DNA of 43,656 bases from Guyanagaster necrorhizus (taxonomy: Eukaryota > Basidiomycota > Agaricomycetes > Agaricales > Physalacriaceae). The stretch is from NCBI RefSeq assembly GCF_019112545.1, contig NW_025064889.1, positions 181,056 to 224,711 on the forward strand, given 5' to 3'. Under the pieces are notes generated by a model, which saw nothing but the letters and a program-made list of their open reading frames with translations, had not been told where the DNA came from and ran no database searches. Shown one piece after another: positions 20,974 to 33,046 of the stretch. The position numbers and the translations under genes are program-made. How positions within the stretch are numbered: the stretch's first letter is position 1; each line of letters starts with the position of its first letter.

Positions 20974-23005
20974 TGAATTGCGACACTGATACTGAAAGCC
21001 GTCAGAAAGAAGAGAACGAAGAGTGGACTGGTATCTGGGCAACCCTCGTTCCTTTTTAATGTAATGGCATAGGAGCGCTGGGTCAAGCTTCTCACGGCGA
21101 AATTTTTGAAGCCAATACCTATAATAACTGATTATAGGATAGGCCAAATGTCAACCAAGGTGATCGACGATCAGCCTGATTCAAAATACGGTGACGCACT
21201 GAAATCCTGCACTGAAAATATTCTGGCACGTCAATACGATGCCAACTATCTCATTCTTGACATTTATGCGATGAAAATGGGGCAAAATGTCGGTGGAACT
21301 TGCCACAGGACAAACGTTGTCGTCAGGTATTTTGCCTCCGTGTGCCGCCAAGGTGCGAGACTGCGCACCGGAAGGCACCGGAAAAACTAAATTAAGGTTC
21401 AGGAGGCACGTGTAACTGAGATTTTCAAGCACGCGACGCGACCTGTCGCACCGATAGGTACCAGCTGCCAGTGGCAGGAAACCCAAAGGAAACCAGTGAC
21501 TTAGTGAGTCCCACCAGGCTGCATTCTGAGTATTCAGAGATTCTAGATCAGTTATTGTTGCACAAAACTCGCTTGTCTCTTTGTGGAAGTTCACTACCCT
21601 ATCAATGGATTTGCAAGTATGACTCTTTTTTTAAAAAAAAATTTGCAACAACGCCATTATAGTGCCTGGCCGGTTACCCCCAAGTCACTGCCGCTTAGTG
21701 TTACTCCCTGACTACCTTGGGGGACTTGTGTAAACATCTCAAGAACATTTTGGCGCGTCCACGGCCTACGACTCTGCCTTGTGATCTTCTCCCGAATTCC
21801 AAATCTTGGTTCATCTACGGTGTGGTACTCCTGTATATGAAGTTTCTATATGTTTTCCATGATGTCTTACTTGCAGATGCTATCGATGCTATGCCATCAT
21901 TAACATAAATAGGTAATATGGTTCAACCTTGCGAAGCTTCTTCCGTGTAAGGGTTACATACGTATATGCCGAAGACCGAGGACCTATTACCTCGTTTTGC
22001 GGAGTCATTGGAATCAGAAAAACAGTCTTGAAAGGTCCGACGGCAGGTATTGACAGAATCACAACCCAACCGCTTTCTTGAAAGCCGCATTGCTAAATCA
22101 GAATTACGGTATGAGCGCTAAGCTAGCTGGGAAAAGAATTTTGGCGTTCTTCGAAGGCAGGCTTGTCGTAGTCTCCACAACGTTGGCATTCATCCCGATA
22201 TATCTATCCACCCTGTGGCGACCAAAGTGCCAATCACGCTAACGAGGGAGTTTAAGAACGTTACCATGCCTTTTTTCCGGGTCTGATGATGCTTGTCAAC
22301 TTCGATGTATAGTCAGTGGCTAAGTCGGATTATCGATTAGCTGGAGCCATAGCACTCTCTGTACAGGATCGCCCTTTTGAACCCTGCTCCTCCTCGCTCG
22401 CTTTCAGTGGACCTACCGCATAATGCGTCCCAGTGTCAAGTTTTATCGCCTTCATACTATCTACGCCCAACAAACCAGCTGGGCATCCAGTTGATCTCAC
22501 ATGTTCACGACCCCCAAGATGGAACAACAAACCGTTTAAATCCCTGCCGAAGTATGGCCTGAGGAAACAGCGTCGAGAGACGGGGAGAAATAGCCGTACT
22601 CTGTTAAAGATGTAACATCGCGTCCGGGTAACCCTTATGATGCGAAGCCGGGAGAGGAGCCCACATCAGACGCATCGCGCGGTACATTAGATTCAACAGC
22701 CGTTGTCGAGAACGATCATAGACGCACAAAGGAGGGTCCGCATAAATGAGGCTAGCATTGATTAAGCACCATCCAAGAGGCGGCCCAGGACCCGACTGAT
22801 GACTAAAGAGAAGAAAAATTGATGAGCAGAAGACCACGCAAGAGACGAGTACGCTGAAATCAGCTGCTAGTCCGATAAATTAATTTGACTAACTAGATGC
22901 TGCTATCCACATCCCCTCAAGCACGTAAAACATGCAGTAAGATAGCATAGTGATTGAATAAAGGTGCCGCAACCTATGGTCATCAATATACCAACAATTA
23001 GGTAG
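20974..23005. other. Two kilobases without a recognisable gene
   Basis: Frames of 60-137 codons occur on both strands (minus 21594-21181 is the longest, plus 21106-21390 another). None has family motifs or consistent splicing. The stretch probably holds the 5' flank of DUF6534 copy C at its left and the 3' flank of the first TRK copy at its right. Old gene or transposon debris is possible but not shown. Confidence 0.4.
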
Positions 23006-26000
23006 TACTTAGTGTTCATGTGTCTGTATATATACGTCTATGAAGATATGAGACTCAAAACTCCAGAGCAAAGCAAAGAAATCGGGTATCCAAAAAGCTA
23101 CGACGCATCACGAGGGATAACGGTAATCTCTTCCGCCGGTCCCAAACCATTGTCCTTCTCCTTCCCTATATTCCTACCTTTTGTCGCGAGCTCGCGAGGA
23201 AGCTTCACTGCCCGATCAATGGCCACAGGAAGACCGCGATGTCGTCCGCGTACCCTAATAGGACAAGATATCAGTGATGTCTTTCAAAACGCGCATTGGA
23301 GATACGCACATCACCACAATGATGACCAACTTTGATAGCGGTCTCATCACACCTACAAATGACATATTATCCTGTATCCAACATCAACATCGCATCAGTC
23401 GAGACTGAAGACAAAATATACCGAAGGGAATCCAAGACTCAACCCGATCCCTCCGAATGCAGAGACTAGCTCGAAAAGCACTCGGAACAGATCGAACCAC
23501 TTCTTGCTATCATCCAGGAGGTTGTCTCGTTCTATAATGGCAACAAGGAAGACACCCCAGACCATCCACCAAATATCTTGGCATATCAAATGAGACGTTC
23601 CTCTGCAGGATTAGATCCGGGAGTAGGCTTACCATCAGACATCTGTCTGCGCAAGTGCCAGCCTAGATACCTCGCGACACGCTGTCGGGGCTCCTTGTCC
23701 TTAGGATCTCCAAGTTCCTTGTCTTTGTCTTCAAATTCTTCCTCATCCAGTAACGGTTCTTCGAATACGCCAAGCGATCCTTCTTCATACCTGATGTCGT
23801 GAAATTAGAAGTAAACTCCTAGAGCTGCACTAACACCTACGTATTGGTCGAGCGAATACTCATTGCGACCTAGTGAGGGGATCTCAGAATATACAATATC
23901 AAAACCGCACAGAAGAACCTACAGGATACACCTACAACACGGTCAGATAAGCTGGGAAGGATAAGACAGAAAAGCATACAGCAATGTACATCATCACCAC
24001 ATATAAGAATCTATAGGATATTCATTATAGAACATGATCGGGTACTCAGTCAGTAACGCACTGGAGTGCAGGGGCAATTGAAGCCAAAGGGACGATCGCA
24101 AATCCGGATGCACGAGCTGCCAGTCCCTGGAACAAGCCCGTCACGATTTTAGCCCCGGTCGACATAGCGTCATAAAACTCCAATCCGGTATCTAAACGGT
24201 CATTAGATCAAGTGAACGGAAATTGTGAGGCAGACCGATCGTACTCAACACTTCAAACGCGACCCATTCCACTACGCTATCACGAGAAGAGTGTCAGTAT
24301 AAGAATGTCGCACCAGGAGATGGGAAGCGAATAACCTCATGAGGATCAGAACGATAACTAAAAACCAGGTTTGGTGGCTGGGAAACCTAAGTGGAGATAT
24401 CAGGAGGACTGGACCCGTTCAAGCACAAGGAGCGTGTTTCATACAGGTAGAAATAGCACCTGTCATCAAAGTCAGTTATGTATAATTATACTGCTAAAGA
24501 CCGGCTTACCGTCGAGGGTGATGAAGAAGGAAGTCCAATGCTTTATCCAGATCTGATTCCGGCTCGGTAAATTTGGAGAATATCCATCTAGAATATCACT
24601 TGTTTGGTTTCCGCGAACAAAGAAAGGACAAGAATAATCGCACATTATAAGTCGCATGCTTGTATGGTACACGTAAGGGCTTGCCAAAATGACATTAATT
24701 TTAACCTCCAGAACTCACAAGATAGGCTGGAGACAATGCTAGAGCGTCAGTGTATAGTTATTGACAAAGGTATGTGAACACACCAGGGCGTGATTGCCTG
24801 CTAAGATGACAAACATCAAGGGAACTATACATTTACATTTCTCATATGAGCAACCAATTGCACAGAAAGGGAAACCTCACAAATCATGAGATACGCAGTC
24901 TGGAAGGGGACCATCCCTCTGAAAATGGCCGGTCAGCACCCGACGCACGCCTGCAGCTCGACTTACAGATCAACCAAGGATAAGCCGCCGCCGGTGTAGG
25001 CCGCCATAACTTGGAAGAGCGAGAACCTAGAAATGTTTACATCAGTACCGAGTGTAATTGATGCACAGTTCTATACCATGGCTTTTTGACGAGACGGGGC
25101 TGCGCCTCAAACACACTGTCGTAAGTCGAAGATGTCGATAACCAGGGTGCGAATATTAGGTAGGTGATAATTTGAGATAGCACGAAGTACTAGATGGAGG
25201 TCAGAAAGCCCACGCTGATGCGAGCCGATGCACGCACAGTAGGCACAAGATAACTGAGAACCTTTAGCGCCCGATATTCGGCGCCCCCAATCATTTCCAA
25301 CTGCTCGTCCGTCAACGTTTCTGTGTAAAAGTTGGAATTCCGGCCCGTGTCTAGGTCGAAATTAAGCCACTTGGTCCTGCTAGCCTCTAAAGTAGATGTG
25401 TACGGTATAGTCATCTTGCGTTGGAACTTCCTATATGCGCCTGGAGCCGAGCGTTTGAACAGGTTCTTGACGAACTGTGTCGGTCCGGGCACATCCGTGT
25501 TTCCAGATGTATCCTGGTTGGTGAACACTGTCATGGTCCTCGCCGGAAACGGGACACCAGCGCGGGCAGCACTCATCCTTCTCTGACGCATAGACGTCGT
25601 CATAGAAGTTGTGAGGTCGAAATCTACGCCACGGCGGGCCGAGGCGCGACTCTGGACGGGCGAAAGGTGCAGGGTGGCTGGGCGGGGTGATGAGGTAAAC
25701 GTGTGAACATCGGAAAGCACGTTATCGCCATCGCCTTCCTCGCTTCTTCGACCTTTCACGTACATTGCTGCCGTCTCGTCAGTGGTGGGCACTGGGGACA
25801 TTGTCGCCACCGGCGTCGGCTGATGGAAATTGAGCTGTGGGGCGTATCTGCCATTCGCCGGAATGACATCGCGAGGCCTGAAGGCGGCGATGGGGGAAGA
25901 AATCGATGCAAGGAAAGCAGTGCGTGTAGGAAAAATCGTCATCCGATCGGGGAGATTTTCACAGTGTGTTCGGAAGTAATGTCTGCAATGCCATTAGGAA

Positions 26001-26640
26001 AATAACACAGCTACAGAGCTCACTCACTTTCGCACCAGCACCATGATCCATGAAACGGTCGTGATATCGCCCTGTATACATCAACAAGACATTGCTACCC
26101 CTCGACGCACTCACTCACCACCATCATCAGCAAGAAAAGCATGACCTGCTGCCATACGGTCAGCGTCGACAAGTCCACCGTCGAGAGCCCCGTCACTGTC
26201 ATTGAGGAATAGCATAGAAAGAGCGAATCCAGGAAGCTGATACGGAACCTGCCGTTGCAGCCGTAGAAGATTCCTGAGGATATGAGCGGAATGAAGACGA
26301 AGGCCACTAAATGGACGCGGTAGAAGGTTAGCTCGATGCTTCGGATCGACGCGACAGGGTTTTTCAACTTGAAAGCCTTTTTCATTTTTGGTGGACTCTC
26401 ATCCATGGTAGCTGCCAGCTGCCGCCAGCAGCCAGGTTAAGTACTACATATCGCTCATCAACGCAACCTTCCGAGACGAGACAGATTAAACACTAACCTT
26501 ATGATATCAATTCTCTCGTACGCGGGTATATGCGGTGACGAGGACAGAATAAACTTCGCCTCTAGGCGGGCTCTACCGGTCAGAAAGAGAAATAATGCAT
26601 GAGCTGCTCGTGGTGGTGGGCGGAGGCAAAAGACAAATAT
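23006..26640. repeat. Segmental duplication, unit 1 (TRK gene plus flanks)
   Basis: This stretch matches 28906-32550 in the same orientation at an offset of about 5.89 kb. The match begins near AGTGTTC(A/G)TGTGTCT and extends past the start codon into the 5' flank (ACGCGGGTATAT block), fading near 26600-26640. Identity is highest in the middle of the gene: 23677-23961 equals 29573-29857 base for base. It is lower in the exon for the hydrophilic loop and in the 5' flank. Confidence 0.9.
23098..26406 (-). CDS. TRK-type potassium transporter, copy 1, 756 residues
   Basis: Twenty-one exons on the minus strand: 26406-26119, 26071-26028, 25982-25238, 25189-25077, 25026-24967, 24918-24881, 24824-24784, 24738-24719, 24658-24644, 24587-24510, 24459-24445, 24377-24336, 24276-24236, 24191-24062, 24010-23980, 23931-23923, 23869-23841, 23790-23633, 23576-23422, 23371-23310 and 23254-23098. 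All are GT-AG in phase, total 2271 bases. Fungal TRK proteins move K+ across the plasma membrane. The four pore loops are visible with their key glycines: TGLST (about residues 72-76), TGGGLSL (408-414), ASGFAIV (541-547) and GGIGLS (674-679). A long hydrophilic, Ser/Thr-rich loop fills about residues 115-340, as in fungal TRKs. The end carries RGRHRGLPVAIDRAV, the usual TRK tail. The start MDESPPKMKKAFKLK is the first ATG before the first helix. An intron may lie in the 5' UTR. No defect is seen. Confidence 0.9.
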
Positions 26641-27168
26641 GGCCGCCGAACATCTCAAATAGACAATTTCAACATCAAGAACCACTACTTTGCCACTACA
26701 AAACTGGCCCGAGAGACTCTGCTCGATATCGAGCAGGATAGGATAATAAGTTGTTCTTCACTGGTCAAGAGAAACAATTCTCAGTCTTGAAACGTACCGA
26801 GGCCCATTCTGATTCTCAGCCTCATCCTCAGGTAGCCATGTACGGGGCCCGGCTTGGCCTGGCCTTTTTTGGTTTCCAATGCGTATGTATGTACTACTCT
26901 ACACGCTAGCGTATGGTCGACTCATGCTACTGCTCTGCTACTCTGGGGTAAAACTATACTCCTACGTATCTTAACTGGCGAGTATCTTTGTACTCCATGC
27001 GAGATATTCTGCCCCACCTCCCCTGCTATCAGAATGGTACGGTTCTGAGGTGGAAGACTAACCCTTATCACTTTTACTGCTGCACCACGTTTGTTTTCAC
27101 CTTGGTTAGGTTTATATCCATCCACTTCACCTTCAATCTCAACTTCTGAGAGGGTACCGAACGTGCTT
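26641..27168. other. Spacer between TRK copy 1 and the LINE remnant
   Basis: No gene is seen. Its left side is the promoter region of TRK copy 1, which is transcribed leftward. A minus-strand frame at 27125-26922 has no support. Confidence 0.4.
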
Positions 27169-28680
27169 TCAAAGCGACAAGTGTCGATAAATAAGGTATT
27201 GGGATGAGTTCTTCCAGCTTGACAGTACGTGCTTGATTATCATTGCAGTTCCTCTAATGCCGAGAGATTGCTGTAGGGTGTTCTGTTCGATGAAGTATGC
27301 AGGACATCTCATGAGGTAACGATGCACAGATTCATTGGGTATGAGCGTTTCGGATATGCAAGTGATTCGACGCGACAGACTGGAGAGATGGCGGTTTAGC
27401 CCCATATGTCCAGTACGGCACTTGTGTGCTAATGATCTTGCGCGGTAAGGAAGTGGCCAGAGGCTGTACCAGCATGCAACTTGCTAAGCAGTTGTTGAGT
27501 CGATGGTACGGAACCTGGAGAAGCGGGCTGACTTTCTCCAGGTCCAGTCGGCATTTCGTTTCTGCTTCGCATAGTACTCCTGGAGTAATGATGTTTTATT
27601 GTGGGGGACGGGTTTCCGCAGCGGCGCTGGGAAATCCTGCAGCTCACTGACATCACCTCGGGCTGCTGCCTTCGCTTCGTCATCTGGCACTTCGTTGCCT
27701 GCAATACCTTGATGTCCAGGGACCCAGCAGACTGATGGAAATATTTTGGATGTCGTCGGTGGACCATGTCAATATGTTTGTGGAAAAGATTGAATATGTG
27801 GTGTGATGGGGCAGGTTTTGCCAATGTAGTTGCTTGTATAGCGACTATGTTGTCAACGCTGAGGGTAGCACTCTAGATGTTGGTCATATTTCGCAGTGGT
27901 TCTGTGCAGAGCGTTAGAGATATTCCTTCGCCGTCGTATACCTCGTGTTTCTTTGCCGATCCTCTCATGCGCAACGTCTTCACTTTCCTTCCTCCTCAAT
28001 ATACCACCGCAGCTGCTCCTATACCTCTATCAATTCCTGATCCATGTCCGTATGCCTTGACCTCGCTGTTATCAATTCTATCCCTTGCAGTAGTCTCTTG
28101 CATTGGCTCCACCGTCTCTATCTTCATTTTTGATTTCCAGTGTTGTGGGAATCGCACTGCCTTGATGGTTTCCATTTCATCTTGCTGGACTCCAAAATCT
28201 CGTGCTAACTCATGTAGCGCGGTAGTCTCGTAAACCAGGTAGCGCGGATTTGTGGCGTTTCACATATTGGTTTGTTACTCGTCCTATCCGCTTGTACATC
28301 AGATATCCTGGGGGCACGGTGTTGATATACCTCTACTTGTTCCTTCATAGGGAGTAGATTGGCATGAATATCCCAGACATCCGCTGCTGTGATACGCAAC
28401 ATCCCGGTTATAAGTATTGCCGCTTTCCTCTCTATCGAGGAGAGGCATTTCACCGCGTGGATACTACTTTGCTGTCCTTCCGTTTCCTTTTCGTTCGCCT
28501 CTTTCCGAGACATTCCTGAGCTCCCTGAGCCAGTCTTCGGAACCGCACTATCCAGTCGTCACCTTTTGGTCACCTTTCTTTATAGCTACTGCTCCTTATT
28601 CTTTCCAGCTTAGTCAAGCATCGATGTAGACCCCTAGGGCCTGGTTCAAGGCAGGATAAGGTACACTGTCTGGCTTCGTG
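27169..28680 (-). mobile_element. Decayed LINE (non-LTR retrotransposon) 3' part
   Basis: Read on the minus strand, three parts of a LINE ORF2 protein follow in order but with stops and frameshifts. Near 28680-28200 is the end of the reverse transcriptase, with the block SIERKAAILITGMLRITAAD followed by VWDIHANLLPM, typical of Agaricomycete elements. Near 28065-27480 is an RNase H: HGSGIDRGIGAAAVV, then KKHEVYDGEG, later a GHQGIAGNEVPDDEAKAAA-like end. At 27405-27169 is the carboxy tail HMGLNRHLSSLSRRI and ESVHRYLMRCPAY, the usual His/Cys zone after the RNase H. The endonuclease and most of the reverse transcriptase are missing, the common 5' truncation of LINEs. No target-site duplication or poly(A) tail could be fixed by eye. 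It lies between the two TRK copies. Confidence 0.75.
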
Positions 28681-28905
28681 GGGGGAAATGCAATGCTCAT
28701 TGCATTGCACACAGACTCTGTATCTTCTGGGATATGTTACAGTACTGAGTTACTGAGAAACACTCAGATACTGGAATATATCTGAGTGATTTATCGAAAG
28801 ACAAGGGCCTGCCACCCTATACTTATGGCATGGTTATAGTACCTGTATAAACCATCCGTAATCCCGTAAATACGGGGACAATGTGGATCCGAGTCTCTAA
28901 GTAAT
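28681..28905. other. Spacer between LINE remnant and TRK copy 2
   Basis: No gene. It includes small palindromes (GCAATG...CATTGC near 28689-28710, CCCGTAAATACGGG near 28864-28877) of unknown meaning. Confidence 0.4.
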
Positions 28906-31900
28906 AGTGTTCGTGTGTCTATATATATACACCTATGAAGATATGAAACTCCAGAGCAAAGCAAAGAAATCGGGTATCCAAAAAGCTACGACACATCACG
29001 AGGGGTACCTGTTATCTCTTCCACCGGTTCCAAATCATTATCCTTCCCCTTCCCCGCATTCCTACCTTTCGTCACGAGCTCATGAGGAAGTTTCACCGCC
29101 CGATCAATGGCCACAGGAAGACCGCGATGTCGTCCGCGTACCCTAATAGAACAAGATATTAGTGGCGCGTTCAAAACGCGCATTGGAGATACGCACATCA
29201 CCACAGTGATGACCAGCTTTGATAGCGGTCTCATCACACCTACAAATGACATATTATCCTGTATCCAATATCAACATCGCATCACAGCCGAGACTGAAGA
29301 CAAAATATACCGAAGGGAACCCAAGGCTCATCCCGATCCCACTGAATGCAGAGACCAGCTCGAAAAGCACTCGGAACATATTGAACCACTTCTCATTATC
29401 GTCTAGGATGCTGTCTCGTTCTATAATGGCAACAAGGAAGATGCCCCCGACCATCCACCAGATATCTTGGCATACCAAATGAGATATCCCTCTTCAGGAT
29501 CAGATCCGGGAGTAGATGACAGACATACCATCAGACATCTGCCTGCTCAAGTGCCAGCCTAGATACCTTGCCACACGCTGTCGGGGCTCCTTGTCCTTAG
29601 GATCTCCAAGTTCCTTGTCTTTGTCTTCAAATTCTTCCTCATCCAGTAACGGTTCTTCGAATACGCCAAGCGATCCTTCTTCATACCTGATGTCGTGAAA
29701 TTAGAAGTAAACTCCTAGAGCTGCACTAACACCTACGTATTGGTCGAGCGAATACTCATTGCGACCTAGTGAGGGGATCTCAGAATATACAATATCAAAA
29801 CCGCACAGAAGAACCTACAGGATACACCTACAACACGGTCAGATAAGCTGGGAAGGACAAGACAGAAAAACGTACAGCAATGTACATCATCACCACATAT
29901 AAGAACCTATAGGATGTTCATTATAGAACATGATCGGGTACTCAGTCAGTAACGCACTGGAGTGCAGGGGCAATTGAAGCCAAAGGGACGATTGTAAATC
30001 CGGATGCACGAGCTGCCAGTCCCTGGAACAAGCCCGTCACGATTTTAGCCCCGGTCGACATAGCGTCATAAAACTCCAACCCGGTATCTAGATGGTCATC
30101 AGATCAAGCGAACGGAAATTGTGAGGCAGACCGATCGTACTCAACACTTCAAACGCGACCCATTCCACTACGCTATCACGAGAAGAGTGTCAGTATAAGA
30201 ATGTCGCACCAGGAGATGGGAAGCGAATAACCTCATGAGGATCAGAACGATAACTAAAAACCAGGTCTGGTGGCTGGGAAACCTAAGTGGAGATATCAGG
30301 AGGACTGGACCCGTTCAAGCAGCAAGGAGCGTGCTCATACAGGTAGAAATAGCACCTGTCATCAAAGTCAGTTATGTATAATTATACCGCTAAAGACCGG
30401 CTTACCGTCGAGGGTGATGAAGAAGGAAGTCCAATGCTTTATCCAGATCTGATCCCGGTTCGGTAAATTTGGAGAATATCCATCTGGATTACTACTTTAG
30501 TGTCCGCAAACAAAACAAAAGGCATGAATAAAAGCACATTATAAGTCGCAAACTTGTAGGGCGCACGTGAGGGATCGCCAACAAATCATTACTTTGAACT
30601 CACAAGATCGGCTGAAGACAATGCTAGGAAGTTAGCGCATAATTATTGACAAAGGTATGCGAACATACCAGGGCGTGATTGCCTATTAAGATGAGAAACA
30701 TCATGGGAACTGTAAATTTACGTTCTTTATAAGAACAACCAACTGCACAGAAAGGAAAAGCCCACAAATAATGAGATACGCGGTCTGGAAGGGGACCATC
30801 CCTCTGAAAATGGCCGGTCAGCACCCGACACGCGTATGTAGCTCGACTTACAGATCTACCAAGGATAGACCACCACCGGTGTAGGCCGCCATAACTTGGA
30901 AGAGCGAGAACCTAGGAATATTTACATCAGTACCGAGTGTAATTGATGCACAGTTCTATACCATGGCTTTTTGACGAGACGGGGCTGTGCCTCAAATACA
31001 TTGTCATAAGTCGACGAAGTCGATAACCAGGGTGCGATTATGAGGTAGGTGATAATTTGAGATACTAAGAAATACTAGATGGAGGTTAGAAGGCCGGCGC
31101 TGATGTGAGCCAACGCACGCACAGTAGGCACAAGATAACTGAGAACCTTTAGCGCCCGATATTCGGCGCCCCCAATCATATCCAACTGCTCGTCCGTCAA
31201 CGTTTCTGTGTAAAAGTTGGAATTCCGGCCCGTGTCTAGGTCGAAATTAAGCCACTTGGTCCTGTCAGCTTCCAAAGTAGACTTGTATGGCGTGGTCATA
31301 TTGCGTTGAAACTTCCTATATACACCTGGAGCCCAGCGTTTGAACAGGTTCTTGACGTCCTGTATCGGTCCAGATACGTTCGTCCACGTTTCTTTTGTGT
31401 TTCCAGATGTGTCCCGGTTGCTTAACACTGTGGTCGGAAGTGGGACGGCAGCACGGAGGGCACTCATCCTTCTCTGGCGCATAGACAAAGTCATTGATGT
31501 CGCGAGATCGAAGTCTACGCCACGGTGGGCCGAGGCGCGGCTCTGGACTGGCGAAAGGTGCAGGGTGGCTGCGCGAGGTGATGAGGTAAACGTATGAACA
31601 TCGGAAAGCACGTTATCGCCATCGCCCTCCTCGATTCTGCTACCGTTCACGTACGTTGCTGCCGTCTCGTCAGTGGTGGGCACTGGGGACATTGTCGCCA
31701 CCGGCGTCGGCTGATGGAAAATGAGCTGTGGGGCGGTTTTGCCGGCCACCGGGATGACATCATGAGGCCTAAAGGCGGCGATGGGGGAAGAAATCGACGC
31801 AAGGAAATCAATGTGTGTAGGAAAAATCTTCATCCGATCGGGGAGATTTTTACAGTGCGTTCGGAAATAGTGCCTGGGATAGCATTAGGAAAATAACACA

Positions 31901-32550
31901 GCAAGAGAACTCACTCACTTTCGCACCAGCACCATGATCCATGATACGGTCGTGATATCGCCCTGCATACATCAATAAGGCATTGCTACACCCTGCCGCA
32001 CTCACTTACCACCATCATCAGCAAGAAAAGCATGACTTGCTGCCATACGGTCAGCGTCGACAAGTTCACCGTCGTAAGCCCAGTCAGTGTCATTGCGGAA
32101 TAGCACATAAAGAGCGAATCCAGGTAGCTGATGCGGAGCCTGCCGTTGCAGCCGTAGAAGATTCCTGAGGATATGAGCGGAATGAAGACGAAGGCCACTA
32201 AATGGATGCGGTAGAAGGTTAGCTCGATGTTTCGGATAGACGCGACGACTTTCTTCAACTTAAAAGCCTTTTTCATTTTCGGTGGACTCTCATCCATGGT
32301 AGCTGTATCGCAGCTGTCACCAGCACCCAAGTTAAGTACTACATATCGCTCGTCATTCAATACTTTGAGACGAGACGCACTAAACACTGACCTTATGGTA
32401 TAAAGTCTCTTGTACGCGGGTATATATGGTGACGAGGGTGAGACAAGCTTTACCTGGAGGGGGACGCTCAAGTCTCAAGTTAAGAAGAGAAATGCATGGG
32501 CTACTCGTGGTGGCCATGGTGGACGGAAGTAAAAACACGGAGAGATCGTA
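28906..32550. repeat. Segmental duplication, unit 2 (TRK gene plus flanks)
   Basis: Direct-repeat partner of 23006-26640. The 3' boundary is sharp near 28903-28906. The 5' boundary fades near 32520-32560, where GCATGNGCT(A/G)CTCGTGGTGG is still shared. Length differences are few: a short insertion near 29516 (donor region of exon 18), a six-base net gain in exon 3, and small changes in introns near 30480-30600. Confidence 0.9.
28986..32297 (-). CDS. TRK-type potassium transporter, copy 2, 758 residues
   Basis: The same 21-exon layout as copy 1 fits without a stop. The first exon is 32297-32010, then 31962-31919 and 31873-31123 (six bases longer than in copy 1); the last exon ends at the TAG at 28988-28986. 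The 9-base (GTGTATCCT) and 15-base microexons are kept with their splice sites. Pore-loop motifs are TGLTT, TGGGLSL, ASGFTIV and SGIGMS, so the second loop is identical to copy 1 and the others differ at one or a few positions, the fourth next to its key glycine. Helix-end residues also differ (FLRLI where copy 1 has FMRLI, nearer to other fungal TRKs as I recall them). The hydrophilic loop in exon 3 is the most diverged coding part. It is predicted to be a plasma-membrane K+ uptake protein, transcribed leftward like copy 1. Both copies appear functional. Confidence 0.88.
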
Positions 32551-33046
32551 GAGTCGCCGGAGCATGCGCTATAGAGCTGCACGGGGACTGCGAGTTTGGC
32601 TCAGTTGCGAGGGATGTGTAGGCGGAGTTATCGGGCAGAATCTCGTTCGACTGTTTGACCAAGTTAGCGATGTACAATTCCTCCAAGGACCGATTGCCAA
32701 AAGATCGACTGTTACCTTCGCCCTGCCCTTATGTTTGTTTTATAATGTGCTTCAAATACTTTATGTGGTGCCTATGGTTCGGGAGGTGTAAGTCTGTCGG
32801 AGGCGCTGCTAATACTGTCATACTGTTTACAGGTTTTTAAAGCTCTACTGCGAGCGTGTTCCAAGTGCATAAGCTCAGCTTAAGCGTGTGAGTGGTTTAG
32901 CAAATGGAAGGATGTCGTAGTGCCACATCGATAGTACTTGCGTCCGGCGTGCCCATTGCCCAAGTGGTATCTGCCGTGACGGTGTGATGACGATCGCTGA
33001 ATATAGCAAATAGGCGATTCAAATTATATGAAGGTGCTACCTGTTT
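32551..33046. other. Intergenic between TRK copy 2 and the mitochondrial carrier
   Basis: No gene. It holds the promoter side of TRK copy 2 (left) and the 3' flank of the minus-strand carrier (right). Confidence 0.5.

Noticed and set aside
21181..21594. Minus-strand frame of 137 codons as a gene
   Set aside because: No family motif, start context or splice partner was found, and overlapping plus-strand frames are about as good.
25332..26005. Plus-strand frames (84-100 codons) across the TRK genes
   Set aside because: They are antisense shadows of the exon 3 frame; the same happens at 31340-31896.
28689..28710. Palindrome with GCAATG/CATTGC near the TRK copy 2 boundary
   Set aside because: Too short and single; no sign that it marks a transposon end or the duplication edge.
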